DNA from: JAIQFF01 sp963788505
GTDB taxonomy: Bacteria; Acidobacteriota; Terriglobia; Terriglobales; Acidobacteriaceae
Direction of reading: 5' to 3'
Assembly: GCA_963788505.1 (NCBI GenBank)
Contig: CAWBGY010000011.1
Span: forward strand, 186,001-250,000
DNA: 64,000 bases
The position numbers were made by a program, and so were the translations under genes. Below are positions 32,765-41,149 of the stretch, in pieces. The notes under the pieces were generated by a model. The model was not told where the DNA came from. It searched no databases and saw nothing but the letters and a program-made list of their open reading frames with translations. How positions within the stretch are numbered: position 1 is the stretch's first letter; each line of letters starts with the position of its first letter.

Positions 32765-33157
32765 TCAATAGCGTGCCAGCTGGGTGAGCTGAATGAGGTT
32801 GCCGCAGGTGTCGTTCAGCATCGCAATGGTCGAGGCGGTCACGTCGGTGGGCGGCATGGTGAACTCGGCGCCGCGGGCCTTGATCCGCTCATAGTCGCCC
32901 TTGACGTCGTCGGTGTAGAACATGGCCGCGGGCTGGCGCTGTTGAAAGATCGCCTGCTGATACGCTTTGGCCGCGGGGTTGTTGTTCAGCGCCAGCTGCA
33001 GCTCAGTGCCGTCCGGCTCCTCGGGCGAGGCCACGGTCAGCCAGCGATATGGGCCCTGACTGAAATCGGTCTTCTTGGCAAAGCCCAGTATCTCGGTATA
33101 GAAACGCAGGGCCTTGTCCTGGTCGTCCACGTATACGCTGGTTACTTTGATTTTCAT
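32765..33157 (-). CDS. VOC family protein (glyoxalase-like)
   Basis: 130 residues. MKIKVTSVYVDDQDKALRFY and TEILGFAKKTDFSQGPYRWL form the first module; AAMFYTDDVKGDYERIKARG, EFTMPPTDVTASTIAMLND and CGNLIQLTQL the second. Typical of glyoxalase/extradiol-like proteins in ArsR operons. AAAGGAGAAACGAA ribosome-binding site; 15-nt gap from the ArsR gene. Confidence 0.9.
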   Translation of the reverse strand: MKIKVTSVYVDDQDKALRFYTEILGFAKKTDFSQGPYRWLTVASPEEPDGTELQLALNNNPAAKAYQQAIFQQRQPAAMFYTDDVKGDYERIKARGAEFTMPPTDVTASTIAMLNDTCGNLIQLTQLARY

Positions 33158-33172
33158 TTCGTTTCTCCTTTG

Positions 33173-33568
33173 TCACGTCCGCGGTTTGGGCCGCGTCTTG
33201 TTCTCTTTAGTCTTCCTTTTCGGTGGTGTTGATGATCCATACGGTCGTTGACCCATGCGGTCGTGATTCATGCGATCAAGGTGGCGTTCGAGAGCATCCA
33301 GGTGAGTGGACCAGAACCTGCGGAACTGAGCCAGCCAGGTATCCACCTCCTGAAACGGTTCAGGCTTCAGCCGGTAGAGGCGGCGCTGTGCGTCCACCGT
33401 GGATTCCACGAAACCGGCCTCGCGGAGTACTCGCAGGTGCTTGGACACAGTCGGCTGCGGCATACCAAGCCGGCGCTCGATCTCTCCCACCGACTGTTGG
33501 GACGAGACCAGGAGGCCCAATATCGCGCGGCGGTTCGGCTCCGCAATGATTTCGAATACAGATTCCAC
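33173..33568 (-). CDS. ArsR family transcriptional regulator
   Basis: 131 residues from GTG 33568. Winged HTH: ESVFEIIAEPNRRAILGLLV, SSQQSVGEIERRLGMPQPTV, SKHLRVLREAGFVESTVDAQ, RRLYRLKPEPFQEVDTWLAQ; no Cys metal site, so it belongs to the non-metal branch found with AHSA1/VOC genes. The C-terminus is Lys/Pro-rich. A consensus-like promoter places +1 at about the GTG, so the mRNA may be leaderless; the in-frame GTG 33586 is an alternative. Likely autoregulates the operon. Confidence 0.85.
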   Translation of the reverse strand: MESVFEIIAEPNRRAILGLLVSSQQSVGEIERRLGMPQPTVSKHLRVLREAGFVESTVDAQRRLYRLKPEPFQEVDTWLAQFRRFWSTHLDALERHLDRMNHDRMGQRPYGSSTPPKRKTKENKTRPKPRT

Positions 33569-33574
33569 CCTCTT

Positions 33575-33612
33575 GATATACTCCACAGGGCATATACGTG
33601 TCAAGGCATATA
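33575..33612 (-). promoter_or_regulatory. promoter of the ArsR operon with tandem GGCATATA boxes
   Basis: On the minus strand TTGACA (33604-33599) is followed after 18 nt by TATATC (33580-33575). On the plus strand two GGCATATA copies lie at about 33589 and 33605 and overlap the -35 and spacer, suiting an operator for the repressor. The remaining 33613-33940 stretch before the plus-strand Asp-box gene has no supported gene. Confidence 0.5.
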
Positions 33613-33940
33613 AAGGCAGGCGGCAGGCAACGGTTTTTTCGCAAGAGCCGCTGGGCCTAGTGATTTCGCATGTAGCTGGTTTGCGACCTCCAAATATCCA
33701 AAAGCATCTCCCAATAAGGCGCCAGGCGCATTCCTTCCGCTTTTCGTCCGGCCGAGCCAAGATGTATCCGGAAGATATATTATTCGAAGAGCGCGACGTG
33801 ACGAGGGTGAGTACCTCGACGACAGGAGAGTCGGCGAGGGCGTACACAGGACGCGAACGTCCGGATGATCAGCAGCGCTGGCCACGGGCCGCCATAGTCC
33901 ATCGGCAAGCATCGCCGAGCAAAGAAATAAGGAGCGAAGG

Positions 33941-35113
33941 ATGAGCAAAGTACGAGTGCTGGTAGGTACACGCAAGGGTGCTTTCGTCCTGACGGCGGAC
34001 GGCAAGCGCGATAAATGGGAGGTCAGCGGCCCGCATTTCGCGGGCTGGGAGCTTTACCACCTCAAGGGATCGCCGGCCGATCCCAATCGAATTTATGCCT
34101 CGCAGACCAGCGGATGGTTCGGCCAGATCATCCAGCGCTCCGACGATGGCGGCAAAACCTGGCTCCAGCCCGGAACCCCGCCCGGAGAACCCGCCGCGCC
34201 TGGTCCGCCCAAAGGCGAGAGCAACAAGTTCGTCTACGACGCGGCCGCTGCGCCCCTGACCACGCATCAGTGGTACGACGGCACGCAGCATCCCTGGGAG
34301 TTCAAGCGGGTGTGGCACCTGGAGCCGTCGCTCACCGACCCCGACACGGTTTACGCAGGCGTGGAAGACGCCGCCATCTTTCGCTCGACCGACGGCGGCC
34401 AGAACTGGAAAGAACTCCCCGGCCTGCGCGGACACGGTACTGGCCCTAAGTGGCAGCCGGGCGCGGGCGGCATGTGTCTGCACACTCTCATTCTTGATCC
34501 CAGCAATGCGAAAAGAATGTACATCGCGATCTCGGCGGCGGGTGCCTTCCGCACCGACGACGGCGGCGCCAGCTGGAAGCCGATCAATCGCGGCCTGCGC
34601 TCGCAATATATCCCCGACCAGGATGCCGAAGTCGGACACTGCGTCCACCACATCGCCATGAATCCCAAGCGGCCGGACGTGCTTTTCATGCAAAAGCACT
34701 GGGACGTGATGCGCTCCGACGACGCCGGCGACAACTGGAAAGAAGTCAGCGGCAACCTGCCCACCGACTTCGGCTTCGTGATCGACATCCACGCCCACGA
34801 GCCGGAGACGGTTTACGTGGTCCCCATCACCAGCGACTCGCTGCACTATCCGCCGGACGGCAAGCTGCGCGTGTACCGCAGCCGCACCGGCGGCAACGAC
34901 TGGGAACCGCTGACTCGCGGTTTACCTCAAGAAGACTGCTACGTAAACGTGCTGCGCGATGCCATGGCCGTGGACTCGCTGGATAAATGCGGAGTTTATT
35001 TCGGGACGACGGGCGGCCAGGTGTATGCCTCCGCCGATGCGGGAGACAGCTGGAACCCGATTGTGCGGGATTTGCCGGCGGTGCTGAGTGTGGAGGTGCA
35101 GACGCTGGGGTGA
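33941..35113 (+). CDS. Asp-box (BNR/sialidase-like) repeat beta-propeller protein
   Basis: 390 residues, no signal peptide. Six Asp-box-type repeats: RSDDGGKTWLQ, RSTDGGQNWKE, RTDDGGASWKP, RSDDAGDNWKE, RSRTGGNDWEP and ASADAGDSWNP, the signature of sialidase/VPS10-like propellers. Other conserved parts are VRVLVGTRKGAFVLTADGKR and LHTLILDPSNAKRMYIAIS. Sialidase catalytic Arg triad is not evident, so hydrolase activity is doubtful; annotated relatives are exo-alpha-sialidase-like. Ribosome-binding site AAGGAGCGAAGG. Confidence 0.88.
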   Translation: MSKVRVLVGTRKGAFVLTADGKRDKWEVSGPHFAGWELYHLKGSPADPNRIYASQTSGWFGQIIQRSDDGGKTWLQPGTPPGEPAAPGPPKGESNKFVYDAAAAPLTTHQWYDGTQHPWEFKRVWHLEPSLTDPDTVYAGVEDAAIFRSTDGGQNWKELPGLRGHGTGPKWQPGAGGMCLHTLILDPSNAKRMYIAISAAGAFRTDDGGASWKPINRGLRSQYIPDQDAEVGHCVHHIAMNPKRPDVLFMQKHWDVMRSDDAGDNWKEVSGNLPTDFGFVIDIHAHEPETVYVVPITSDSLHYPPDGKLRVYRSRTGGNDWEPLTRGLPQEDCYVNVLRDAMAVDSLDKCGVYFGTTGGQVYASADAGDSWNPIVRDLPAVLSVEVQTLG

Positions 35114-35333
35114 GATAGAGTGAATACATAGAGTGAATGTGTAGGGCGGGTGCCCCCGGCCGCCAGCGCCGATCACTAATGTGAATACGTGGGCGCGGAC
35201 CTCCTCGTCGGTGCAGCCCCGAAGGGGCGGAATACTTTTACTGCAAGGACTCGGTCGGCATGCAGCGGTTGATGTGAAGTCCGGCTGGCATCAACCAATC
35301 CGCCTCGCGTATATTGGACGCCTTCACCGAGCC

Positions 35334-36233
35334 ATGGCCGAATCTCCCCCAAAGTCGATTGTCATCCGCGATCTCCAAACCATCGAAGACCTGGAAGAAG
35401 CCGAAGCGGTCGAACGGGAAGTATGGAAACTCGTCGATCTCGACGTCATGCCCCTGACCCTGATGATCGCCACCCGGGAGGCGGGCAGCATCTGGGTAGG
35501 CGCGTTCGACGGGCCCAAGCTGGCCGGATTCGCCTTTGGTTTCCTGGCCATGGAATCGGCCGGACACGTCACTTTGCACTCCCATCTGCTCGCCGTGCGT
35601 GCGCCCTATCGTAACCTCGATCTGGGATACAAACTCAAGCTGGCCCAGCGCGAACGCGCCCTGGCCATGCGAATCCCCGAGATGACTTGGACTTTCGACC
35701 CGTTGCAGAGCCGGAATGCCCATCTCAACTTTGGAAAACTGGGCGTGGTCTCCGATATTTACAAGATCGACTTCTACGGAGCTGAAACTTCCAGCGTGCT
35801 GCACCAGAACGGTACCGATCGCTTGTGGGTAAGGTGGCCGCTCGCCAGCCGCCGGGTTCGCGATCGCTTGCAGGGCAAAGATCACCGACCCGAGGTGCTC
35901 GACGCGTTTTCACGCCTGCAACCCCTGCTCCAGTTCAATGGAGACGGCAAGCCGCTGCGCAATGATCTGGCCACCGCGCTGGCGCGCCAGCGAATTGCCA
36001 TCCAGATTCCCAGCGATATCGGAACCGTCGAGCAAAAGGACCCGGGACTGGCCCGGGAATGGAGGGAGGCAACGCGCTGGGCATTCACCGAAGCCCTGCG
36101 CGCCGGTTTCTTTGTAGCCGAATTCGCCCGCACCGTGCGCGGCCAACAAGGTCCCGGGAACTACCTGTTAGAGAAGGGAAGCATCGTAGAATACGTCCCC
36201 GAACTCCAGAGAAAGCCCGAACTGCCTCGCTGA
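35334..36233 (+). CDS. GNAT superfamily acetyltransferase (COG3375-like)
   Basis: 299 residues from ATG 35334. GNAT core in residues ~10-190: IVIRDLQTIEDLEEAEAVER, WVGAFDGPKLAGFAFGFLAM, HLLAVRAPYRNLDLGYKLKL (acetyl-CoA loop region) and WTFDPLQSRNAHLNFGKLGV. The C-terminal ~100 residues are an extra domain. The exact substrate of this family is unknown. The ribosome-binding site is poor, so the start could be elsewhere; an in-frame extension to 35181 lacks family similarity. Followed after 13 nt by the DCC-family gene. Confidence 0.82.
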   Translation: MAESPPKSIVIRDLQTIEDLEEAEAVEREVWKLVDLDVMPLTLMIATREAGSIWVGAFDGPKLAGFAFGFLAMESAGHVTLHSHLLAVRAPYRNLDLGYKLKLAQRERALAMRIPEMTWTFDPLQSRNAHLNFGKLGVVSDIYKIDFYGAETSSVLHQNGTDRLWVRWPLASRRVRDRLQGKDHRPEVLDAFSRLQPLLQFNGDGKPLRNDLATALARQRIAIQIPSDIGTVEQKDPGLAREWREATRWAFTEALRAGFFVAEFARTVRGQQGPGNYLLEKGSIVEYVPELQRKPELPR

Positions 36234-36246
36234 CTGGAAATATGCC

Positions 36247-36675
36247 GTGCCAGAATCCACGCCAGGCCGCGCCTACCCTGTCGTCCTGTACGACGGTGTA
36301 TGCGGCCTCTGCAATCGCACAGTGAAGTTCGTGCTCAAGCACGACACCTCGGCCCGCATTCGCTTCGCCTCACTTCAAAGTGATTATGCCGCCCGCATCC
36401 TGCAACCCCACGGCCTCGACTCTCGCGACCTGAACACGATCTACTTCATTGACCAATCGGGAAAGGTCCTCGCCCGCTCTTCCGCCGTTATCTCCATATT
36501 GCGCGAACTGGGCGGCCGCTGGCGCGCCCTGGCGGTCGCTCTAAACATTTTTCCCAAGCCCTTGCGCGAGTGGGGATACGGCGTCGTCGCCCGTCATCGC
36601 TACCGGGTTTTCGGAAAACACGAAACCTGCGTATTGCCGGAGCAAAAATACCAAAGCCGATTTCTGGATTTGTAA
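36247..36675 (+). CDS. DCC family (DUF393) thiol-disulfide oxidoreductase
   Basis: 142 residues, GTG start. YPVVLYDGVCGLCNRTVKFV has the CxxC redox motif of the thioredoxin-like DCC family; RIRFASLQSDYAARILQPHG and IYFIDQSGKVLARSSAVISI follow. The final 20 codons (GKHETCVLPEQK and on) are copied, with changes, in the tandem repeat immediately downstream. Immediately follows the GNAT gene, likely the same transcript. Confidence 0.9.
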   Translation: MPESTPGRAYPVVLYDGVCGLCNRTVKFVLKHDTSARIRFASLQSDYAARILQPHGLDSRDLNTIYFIDQSGKVLARSSAVISILRELGGRWRALAVALNIFPKPLREWGYGVVARHRYRVFGKHETCVLPEQKYQSRFLDL

Positions 36676-37160
36676 TCTCGCAGTGTCATCCTGAGCGGAG
36701 CGACTGCTTCGCAACGCGAAGCAATCGTGCAGTCGAAGGACCCCTACCAGCTTCACGAACTCAGCGTTCTGCAAGCAAGCGTGACGTTGCACTCTGAGGG
36801 GTCCTTCGACTCCGTCTTTCCATTCGCAAGCAAATGGAAAAACTGCGCTCAGGATGACAACTGAGCTCGCGTGTGCACTTTCGGGCCTTCCGGAAAACAC
36901 GAAACCTGCGTCCCGCCCGAGCAAAAAATACCAGGACCGATTTCTGGATTCGTAATCTCGCAGTGTCATCCTGAGCGGAGCGACTGCTTCGCAACGCGAA
37001 GCAATCGTGCAGTCGAAGGACCCCTACCAGCTTCACGAACTCGGCACCTGCAAGCAAGCGTGACGTTGCACTCTGAGGGGTCCTTCGACTTCATCTTCCC
37101 ATTCGCAAGCGAATGGAAAGGCTGCGCTCAGGATGACAACTAAGCTCGCGTGTGCAGACA
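36613..37160 (+). repeat. tandem duplication (~280-bp unit) containing the DCC gene 3' end
   Basis: Two head-to-tail units, about 36613-36891 and 36892-37160. Each starts with a copy of the DCC gene's last ~20 codons (first base pattern GGAAAACACGAAACCTGCGT), passes its stop codon, and contains a segment bounded by GTCATCCTGAGCG and its complement CGCTCAGGATGAC with internal hairpins (GCTTCGCAACGCGAAGC). The second copy of the codons has drifted. The noncoding part resembles dispersed repeats of acidobacterial intergenic DNA. The 37161-37226 rest leads to acs. Confidence 0.85.
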
Positions 37161-37226
37161 ATCCACGCCTGGCCTTGTAGAATCTGCACTGCGCTTTCCT
37201 GCAGCCTAACAACACGAGGGAACAGC

Positions 37227-39203
37227 ATGCCCGAGAAGCCCGCTGCGGCCGATGGCCGCAGCAATATCGAATCCGTTCTGCACGAGGATAGAAAGTTCGA
37301 ATGTCCAGAAGATTTCCGCCGGCAGGCGCACATCAAGAGCCTGGAGGAGTACGAGCGCATCTACCGCGAATCGGTCGAGCAGCCGGAGAAATTCTGGGCC
37401 GGGATCGCGAACGAGCTGCATTGGTTCAAAAAGTGGGACAAGGTCCTGGAATGGAACCTGCCCTGGGCAAAATGGTTTGCCGGCGGCCAGCTCAATATCT
37501 CTTACAACTGTCTCGACCGCCATGTGCAGTCCGCCCGCAAAAACAAAGCGGCGTTGATCTGGGAGAGCGAGCCGGGAGAAGTTCGCACCCTCACTTATCA
37601 GCAACTTCATCGCGAAGTGCAGAAGTTCGCCAACGTCCTGAAATCGCTCGGAGTCAAGAAGGGCGACCGGGTTGCCATCTACATGGGCATGACCCCCGAG
37701 CTGCCCATTGCCATGCTGGCCTGTGCCCGCATCGGTGCGCCGCACACCGTCGTGTTCGGCGGATTCTCCTCGAACGCCCTGGTCGACCGCATTCACGACT
37801 CCCAGGCCACCGCCGTCATCACCCAGGATGGTTCCTACCGGCGCGGCGCCGAGGTCAAACTCTTTCCTGCAGTCGAAGAAGCGCTGAAATCCTGCCCCTC
37901 GGTTAAGCACGTCGTGGTCTACCAGCGCACCGGAACACCAATCAATATGCAGTCGGGCCGCGATCACTGGTGGCACGAGCTGATGGCGAAGGCGTCGGAC
38001 GATTGTCCCGCCGAGCCTCTCGACGCCGAGCACCCGCTCTACATCCTTTACACTTCCGGAACCACCGGCAAACCGAAGGGCGTCGTCCATACCACCGGCG
38101 GCTATGCCGTCGGCACTTACTTGACCACCAAGTGGGTGTTCGATCTCAAGGAAGAGGACACTTACTGGTGTACCGCCGACATCGGATGGGTCACGGGCCA
38201 CAGTTACATCGTTTACGGACCGCTGCAAAACGGCGCCACCAGCCTCATGTACGAAGGCGCGCCCAACTTCCCCGAACCCGACCGTTTCTGGAGCATCATC
38301 GACCGCCACCAGGTAAACATTTTCTATACCGCCCCGACCGCGATTCGTACTTTCACCAAGTGGGGTGACGAATGGCCCAAAAAGCATAGGCTCGACAGCC
38401 TGCGCTTGCTGGGCACCGTCGGCGAGCCCATCAACCCCGAGGCGTGGATGTGGTACCGCGAGCTCATCGGTCACAACCGCTGCCCCATCGTCGACACCTG
38501 GTGGCAGACCGAAACCGGACATATCATGCTCAGCCCCATTCCCGGGGCCATCGCCACCAAGCCGGGCTCAGCCACTCGTCCCTTTCCCGGCGTCGTGCCC
38601 GAGGTGGTCACGATGGAGGGCAAACCTGTCCCCGAGGGCTCCGGCGGATTTCTAGTCATCAAGCAGCCCTGGCCCGGAATGCTGCGCACCATCTACGGCG
38701 ATCCCGACCGCTATGTGCAGCAATATTGGTCCCAGATCCCCGGCATGTATTTCACCGGCGACGGCGCCCGCAAAGACAAAGACGGCTATTTCTGGGTGAT
38801 GGGGCGGGTGGACGACGTGATCAACGTTTCCGGCCACCGCTTGAGCACGATGGAGGTCGAGTCTGCGCTGGTGGCGCACGAAGCGGTTGCCGAAGCAGCC
38901 GTGGTAGCGCGTCCGGACGAGATCAAAGGCCAAGCCATCTCAGCCTTCGTTACTCTCGAGCAGGGAAGAAAGCCCAGTCATGAATTGAAAGATGACCTGA
39001 GAAAGTGGGTGGCCAAAGAAATCGGCGCCATGGCCAAGCCCGACGACATTCGTTTCACGGACTCGCTGCCCAAAACCCGCAGCGGAAAAATCATGCGTCG
39101 TCTCTTACGGGAACTCGCCAGCAGCGGCGACGTGAAGGGCGACACCACGACGCTCGAGGATTTCGGAGTGATTGCGAAGTTGAAGGAGAGCGAGGAAGCC
39201 TGA
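37227..39203 (+). CDS. acsA: acetyl-CoA synthetase (AMP-forming)
   Basis: 658 residues, usual length. The AMP-binding P-loop YTSGTTGKPKGVVHTTGGYA lies near residue 275, ADIGWVTGHSYIVYGPLQNG and WWQTETGHIMLSPIPGAIAT (core TETG) follow, VDDVINVSGHRLSTMEVESA closes the site, and the regulatory Lys motif is LPKTRSGKIMRRLLREL near residue 620. It converts acetate, ATP and CoA to acetyl-CoA in the cytoplasm; the C-terminal Lys is the known acetylation switch in the family. ATG 37227 has ACGAGGGAACAGC. Confidence 0.97.
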   Translation: MPEKPAAADGRSNIESVLHEDRKFECPEDFRRQAHIKSLEEYERIYRESVEQPEKFWAGIANELHWFKKWDKVLEWNLPWAKWFAGGQLNISYNCLDRHVQSARKNKAALIWESEPGEVRTLTYQQLHREVQKFANVLKSLGVKKGDRVAIYMGMTPELPIAMLACARIGAPHTVVFGGFSSNALVDRIHDSQATAVITQDGSYRRGAEVKLFPAVEEALKSCPSVKHVVVYQRTGTPINMQSGRDHWWHELMAKASDDCPAEPLDAEHPLYILYTSGTTGKPKGVVHTTGGYAVGTYLTTKWVFDLKEEDTYWCTADIGWVTGHSYIVYGPLQNGATSLMYEGAPNFPEPDRFWSIIDRHQVNIFYTAPTAIRTFTKWGDEWPKKHRLDSLRLLGTVGEPINPEAWMWYRELIGHNRCPIVDTWWQTETGHIMLSPIPGAIATKPGSATRPFPGVVPEVVTMEGKPVPEGSGGFLVIKQPWPGMLRTIYGDPDRYVQQYWSQIPGMYFTGDGARKDKDGYFWVMGRVDDVINVSGHRLSTMEVESALVAHEAVAEAAVVARPDEIKGQAISAFVTLEQGRKPSHELKDDLRKWVAKEIGAMAKPDDIRFTDSLPKTRSGKIMRRLLRELASSGDVKGDTTTLEDFGVIAKLKESEEA

Positions 39204-39220
39204 TTTCCGCTCTGGCGGGT

Positions 39221-39988
39221 TTATTCCCCCGCACCCATCATCAGAATCGGCATTGTGGGCGTCGACGACCCCTGCTCGGGCTCCACCGTAATCGCAAACG
39301 CCTTGGCCTCCACCCCAGCGGGTAGCGGCGGTTCGACCACGGTCGCGCTGCCCCGGGCATCGGGCTTGAACACGCCGGCGGGGATGGGCGCGCCAATGGT
39401 CGGAATCAGCCACAGCTCATAAGCTTTCTGCGGCGGTAAGCCCGGCATATTGCTGGCCAGGAAAATCAGGCTGGAGCGGTTTCGAACGTAAATGGCTCTG
39501 CCTTGCGGCTGCGGCGGAGTCTGCGCCGCAACTAAGGTCACGCGCAGCGCGTCGGTCGAGGTCAGCGTGGAAACCACCTCTCGAGCTTGTTCGAGTTGCG
39601 CCTGCTGCTGGACCGATTCGTTCTGCAACCGGGCCACACGCTGGGCCAGATGGTCGCTTTGCTTCCAGAAGAAGCCCGCCACCAGCAGGAGCCCTGCCGC
39701 CACCAGCCACGGAACGAAAGACAAAGATAAAGACCGGCGCGGGGCAGTCTTCGGCCGGCGAGGCTCCTTCGCGACCGCCTGCAACAATCGTTCGCGGGAA
39801 CGTTGCGGCGGCGCGGGTCCAGACACTGAAAGCGCGAGCAGGCCCATATCTCCCCGCAATCGCTCCAGCTCCCGGCGGCAGTCGGAACACCCTTCCAGAT
39901 GCTTCTCGACCGCAACGCGCTCGTCACCCTGCAGCGTTCCCAGGGCGAGCAGGGCGAGATCGTCGGCGAATTGTTCGTGCGCGCTCAT
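39221..39988 (-). CDS. RskA-type anti-sigma factor
   Basis: 255 residues. Cytoplasmic zinc-finger-like anti-sigma domain at 1-50 (ALLALGTLQGDERVAVEKHL followed by CSDCRRELER), one membrane helix near 92-109 (FVPWLVAAGLLLVAGFFW), a coiled coil (RLQNESVQQQAQLEQAREVV) and a periplasmic RskA domain with YELWLIPTIGAPIPAGVF. It holds the ECF sigma factor at the membrane until proteolysis. The start overlaps the sigma gene stop by 4 nt (ATGA), so the pair is coupled. Confidence 0.92.
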   Translation of the reverse strand: MSAHEQFADDLALLALGTLQGDERVAVEKHLEGCSDCRRELERLRGDMGLLALSVSGPAPPQRSRERLLQAVAKEPRRPKTAPRRSLSLSFVPWLVAAGLLLVAGFFWKQSDHLAQRVARLQNESVQQQAQLEQAREVVSTLTSTDALRVTLVAAQTPPQPQGRAIYVRNRSSLIFLASNMPGLPPQKAYELWLIPTIGAPIPAGVFKPDARGSATVVEPPLPAGVEAKAFAITVEPEQGSSTPTMPILMMGAGE

Positions 39989-40533
39989 GCTTCAAATGCT
40001 TTCCGCAGCGCCTGCAACCCGGCGCGAATGCGAGTCTTGATTGTCCCCAGCGGCTCTCCCGTCTTGACCGCGATTTCGGTATGGGTAAGGCCTTCGAAGT
40101 ATGCCATCTCCAGCGCGCTGCGCTGCGGACCGGGCATGTCGTTCAGGGCGCCCCGCACTTTCACCATGGCGCGGGCCCGTTCCGCTTCGCCCGCCATGTC
40201 CGGTTCGACCGAAACCACCAGGTCGGCGATATCAGTCTCCGGCCGCCGCTTGCGCAAACTATCAATCGCGCGATTCCGCGCAATCACTCCCAACCAGGCC
40301 CCCAGGTTGCCGCGGCTGGAATCGAATGCCCCAGGATTGCGCCACAACTGCATAAACACTTCCTGCAACACGTCCTCCGCAGCCCCGGTATCGCCCAGCA
40401 CGCGCAACGCCACCGCATACACCAGCGAGGAATAGCGGTCATACAGCGCCGTCATCGCGCTCTCGTCGCCCGAGCGCATCGCCGATGCCAGCGCGGCCTC
40501 GCTCGCCACTCCCTTTAATTCTGCACCAGGCAA
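39985..40533 (-). CDS. ECF sigma-70 factor (SigK-like)
   Basis: 182 residues. Sigma region 2 at ~20-85: SGDESAMTALYDRYSSLVYA, AEDVLQEVFMQLWRNPGAFD. Region 4 at ~125-180: MPGPQRSALEMAYFEGLTHT, EIAVKTGEPLGTIKTRIRAG. It directs RNA polymerase to a stress regulon, probably of periplasmic/envelope type given its RskA partner. First gene of the coupled sigma/anti-sigma pair; probably autoregulated. Confidence 0.93.
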   Translation of the reverse strand: MPGAELKGVASEAALASAMRSGDESAMTALYDRYSSLVYAVALRVLGDTGAAEDVLQEVFMQLWRNPGAFDSSRGNLGAWLGVIARNRAIDSLRKRRPETDIADLVVSVEPDMAGEAERARAMVKVRGALNDMPGPQRSALEMAYFEGLTHTEIAVKTGEPLGTIKTRIRAGLQALRKAFEA

Positions 40534-40639
40534 ACCGTTATCTCATCCTTTCAAAAGTACGCTCGCGGGCCCGCAGCGGATTGCGCGGGCACTTATCTCG
40601 CAACCGGGGAAGAGTAGACTACCCCAGAGGGGCCTTAAA

Positions 40640-41068
40640 ATGGGAGATCTAAGCCGCATCGGCGTCGCCATCGATACGCAACTCCTTCGCCGCTTCGACC
40701 GCTTTATCGCGCACCAAGGCTACGAGAACCGCTCCGAAGCTTTTCGCGATCTCATTCGCGACCGCCTGGTAGGTTCCGCCGTGGTTGCCCCCGATGCCTT
40801 CGTGGTAGGCACTGTCACTCTTATCTACGACCATCACACTCGCCTCTTGCCCGAGAAACTTACGGACCTGCAGCATGAGCATCATCACGTGATCATCTCC
40901 ACCCTGCATGCTCATCTGGATCACGAAAGCTGTCTCGAAGTGGTCGTACTTCGCGGGAAGTCAAAAGAGGTACAGAAACTGGCCGACCGTCTGATCAGCA
41001 CCAAGGGCGTTCAGCACGGACGTCTGGTCATGAGTTCACCAGAAACGGCCGCTCACCATCACCCCTGA
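40640..41068 (+). CDS. nikR: nickel-responsive regulator NikR
   Basis: 142 residues. Ribbon-helix-helix at 1-45 (LSRIGVAIDTQLLRRFDRFI, YENRSEAFRDLIRDRL) and C-terminal ACT-like nickel domain with the four ligands His79, His90, His92 and Cys98 in HEHHHVIISTLHAHLDHESC. NikR represses nickel importers when nickel is plentiful. No nickel transporter or urease/hydrogenase gene lies in this window, so its targets are elsewhere. Confidence 0.95.
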   Translation: MGDLSRIGVAIDTQLLRRFDRFIAHQGYENRSEAFRDLIRDRLVGSAVVAPDAFVVGTVTLIYDHHTRLLPEKLTDLQHEHHHVIISTLHAHLDHESCLEVVVLRGKSKEVQKLADRLISTKGVQHGRLVMSSPETAAHHHP

Positions 41069-41149
41069 CGTACAACTGACAACTGGGAACAATGAACTGA
41101 TCACTGGGGTAAATCCAGCCGACGCGGTTCCGCAAAGGTTGGCCAAATC

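Noticed and set aside
37206..38522. 438-codon minus-strand frame
   Set aside because: It mirrors acsA, which has all family motifs; the antisense frame is a GC-rich shadow.
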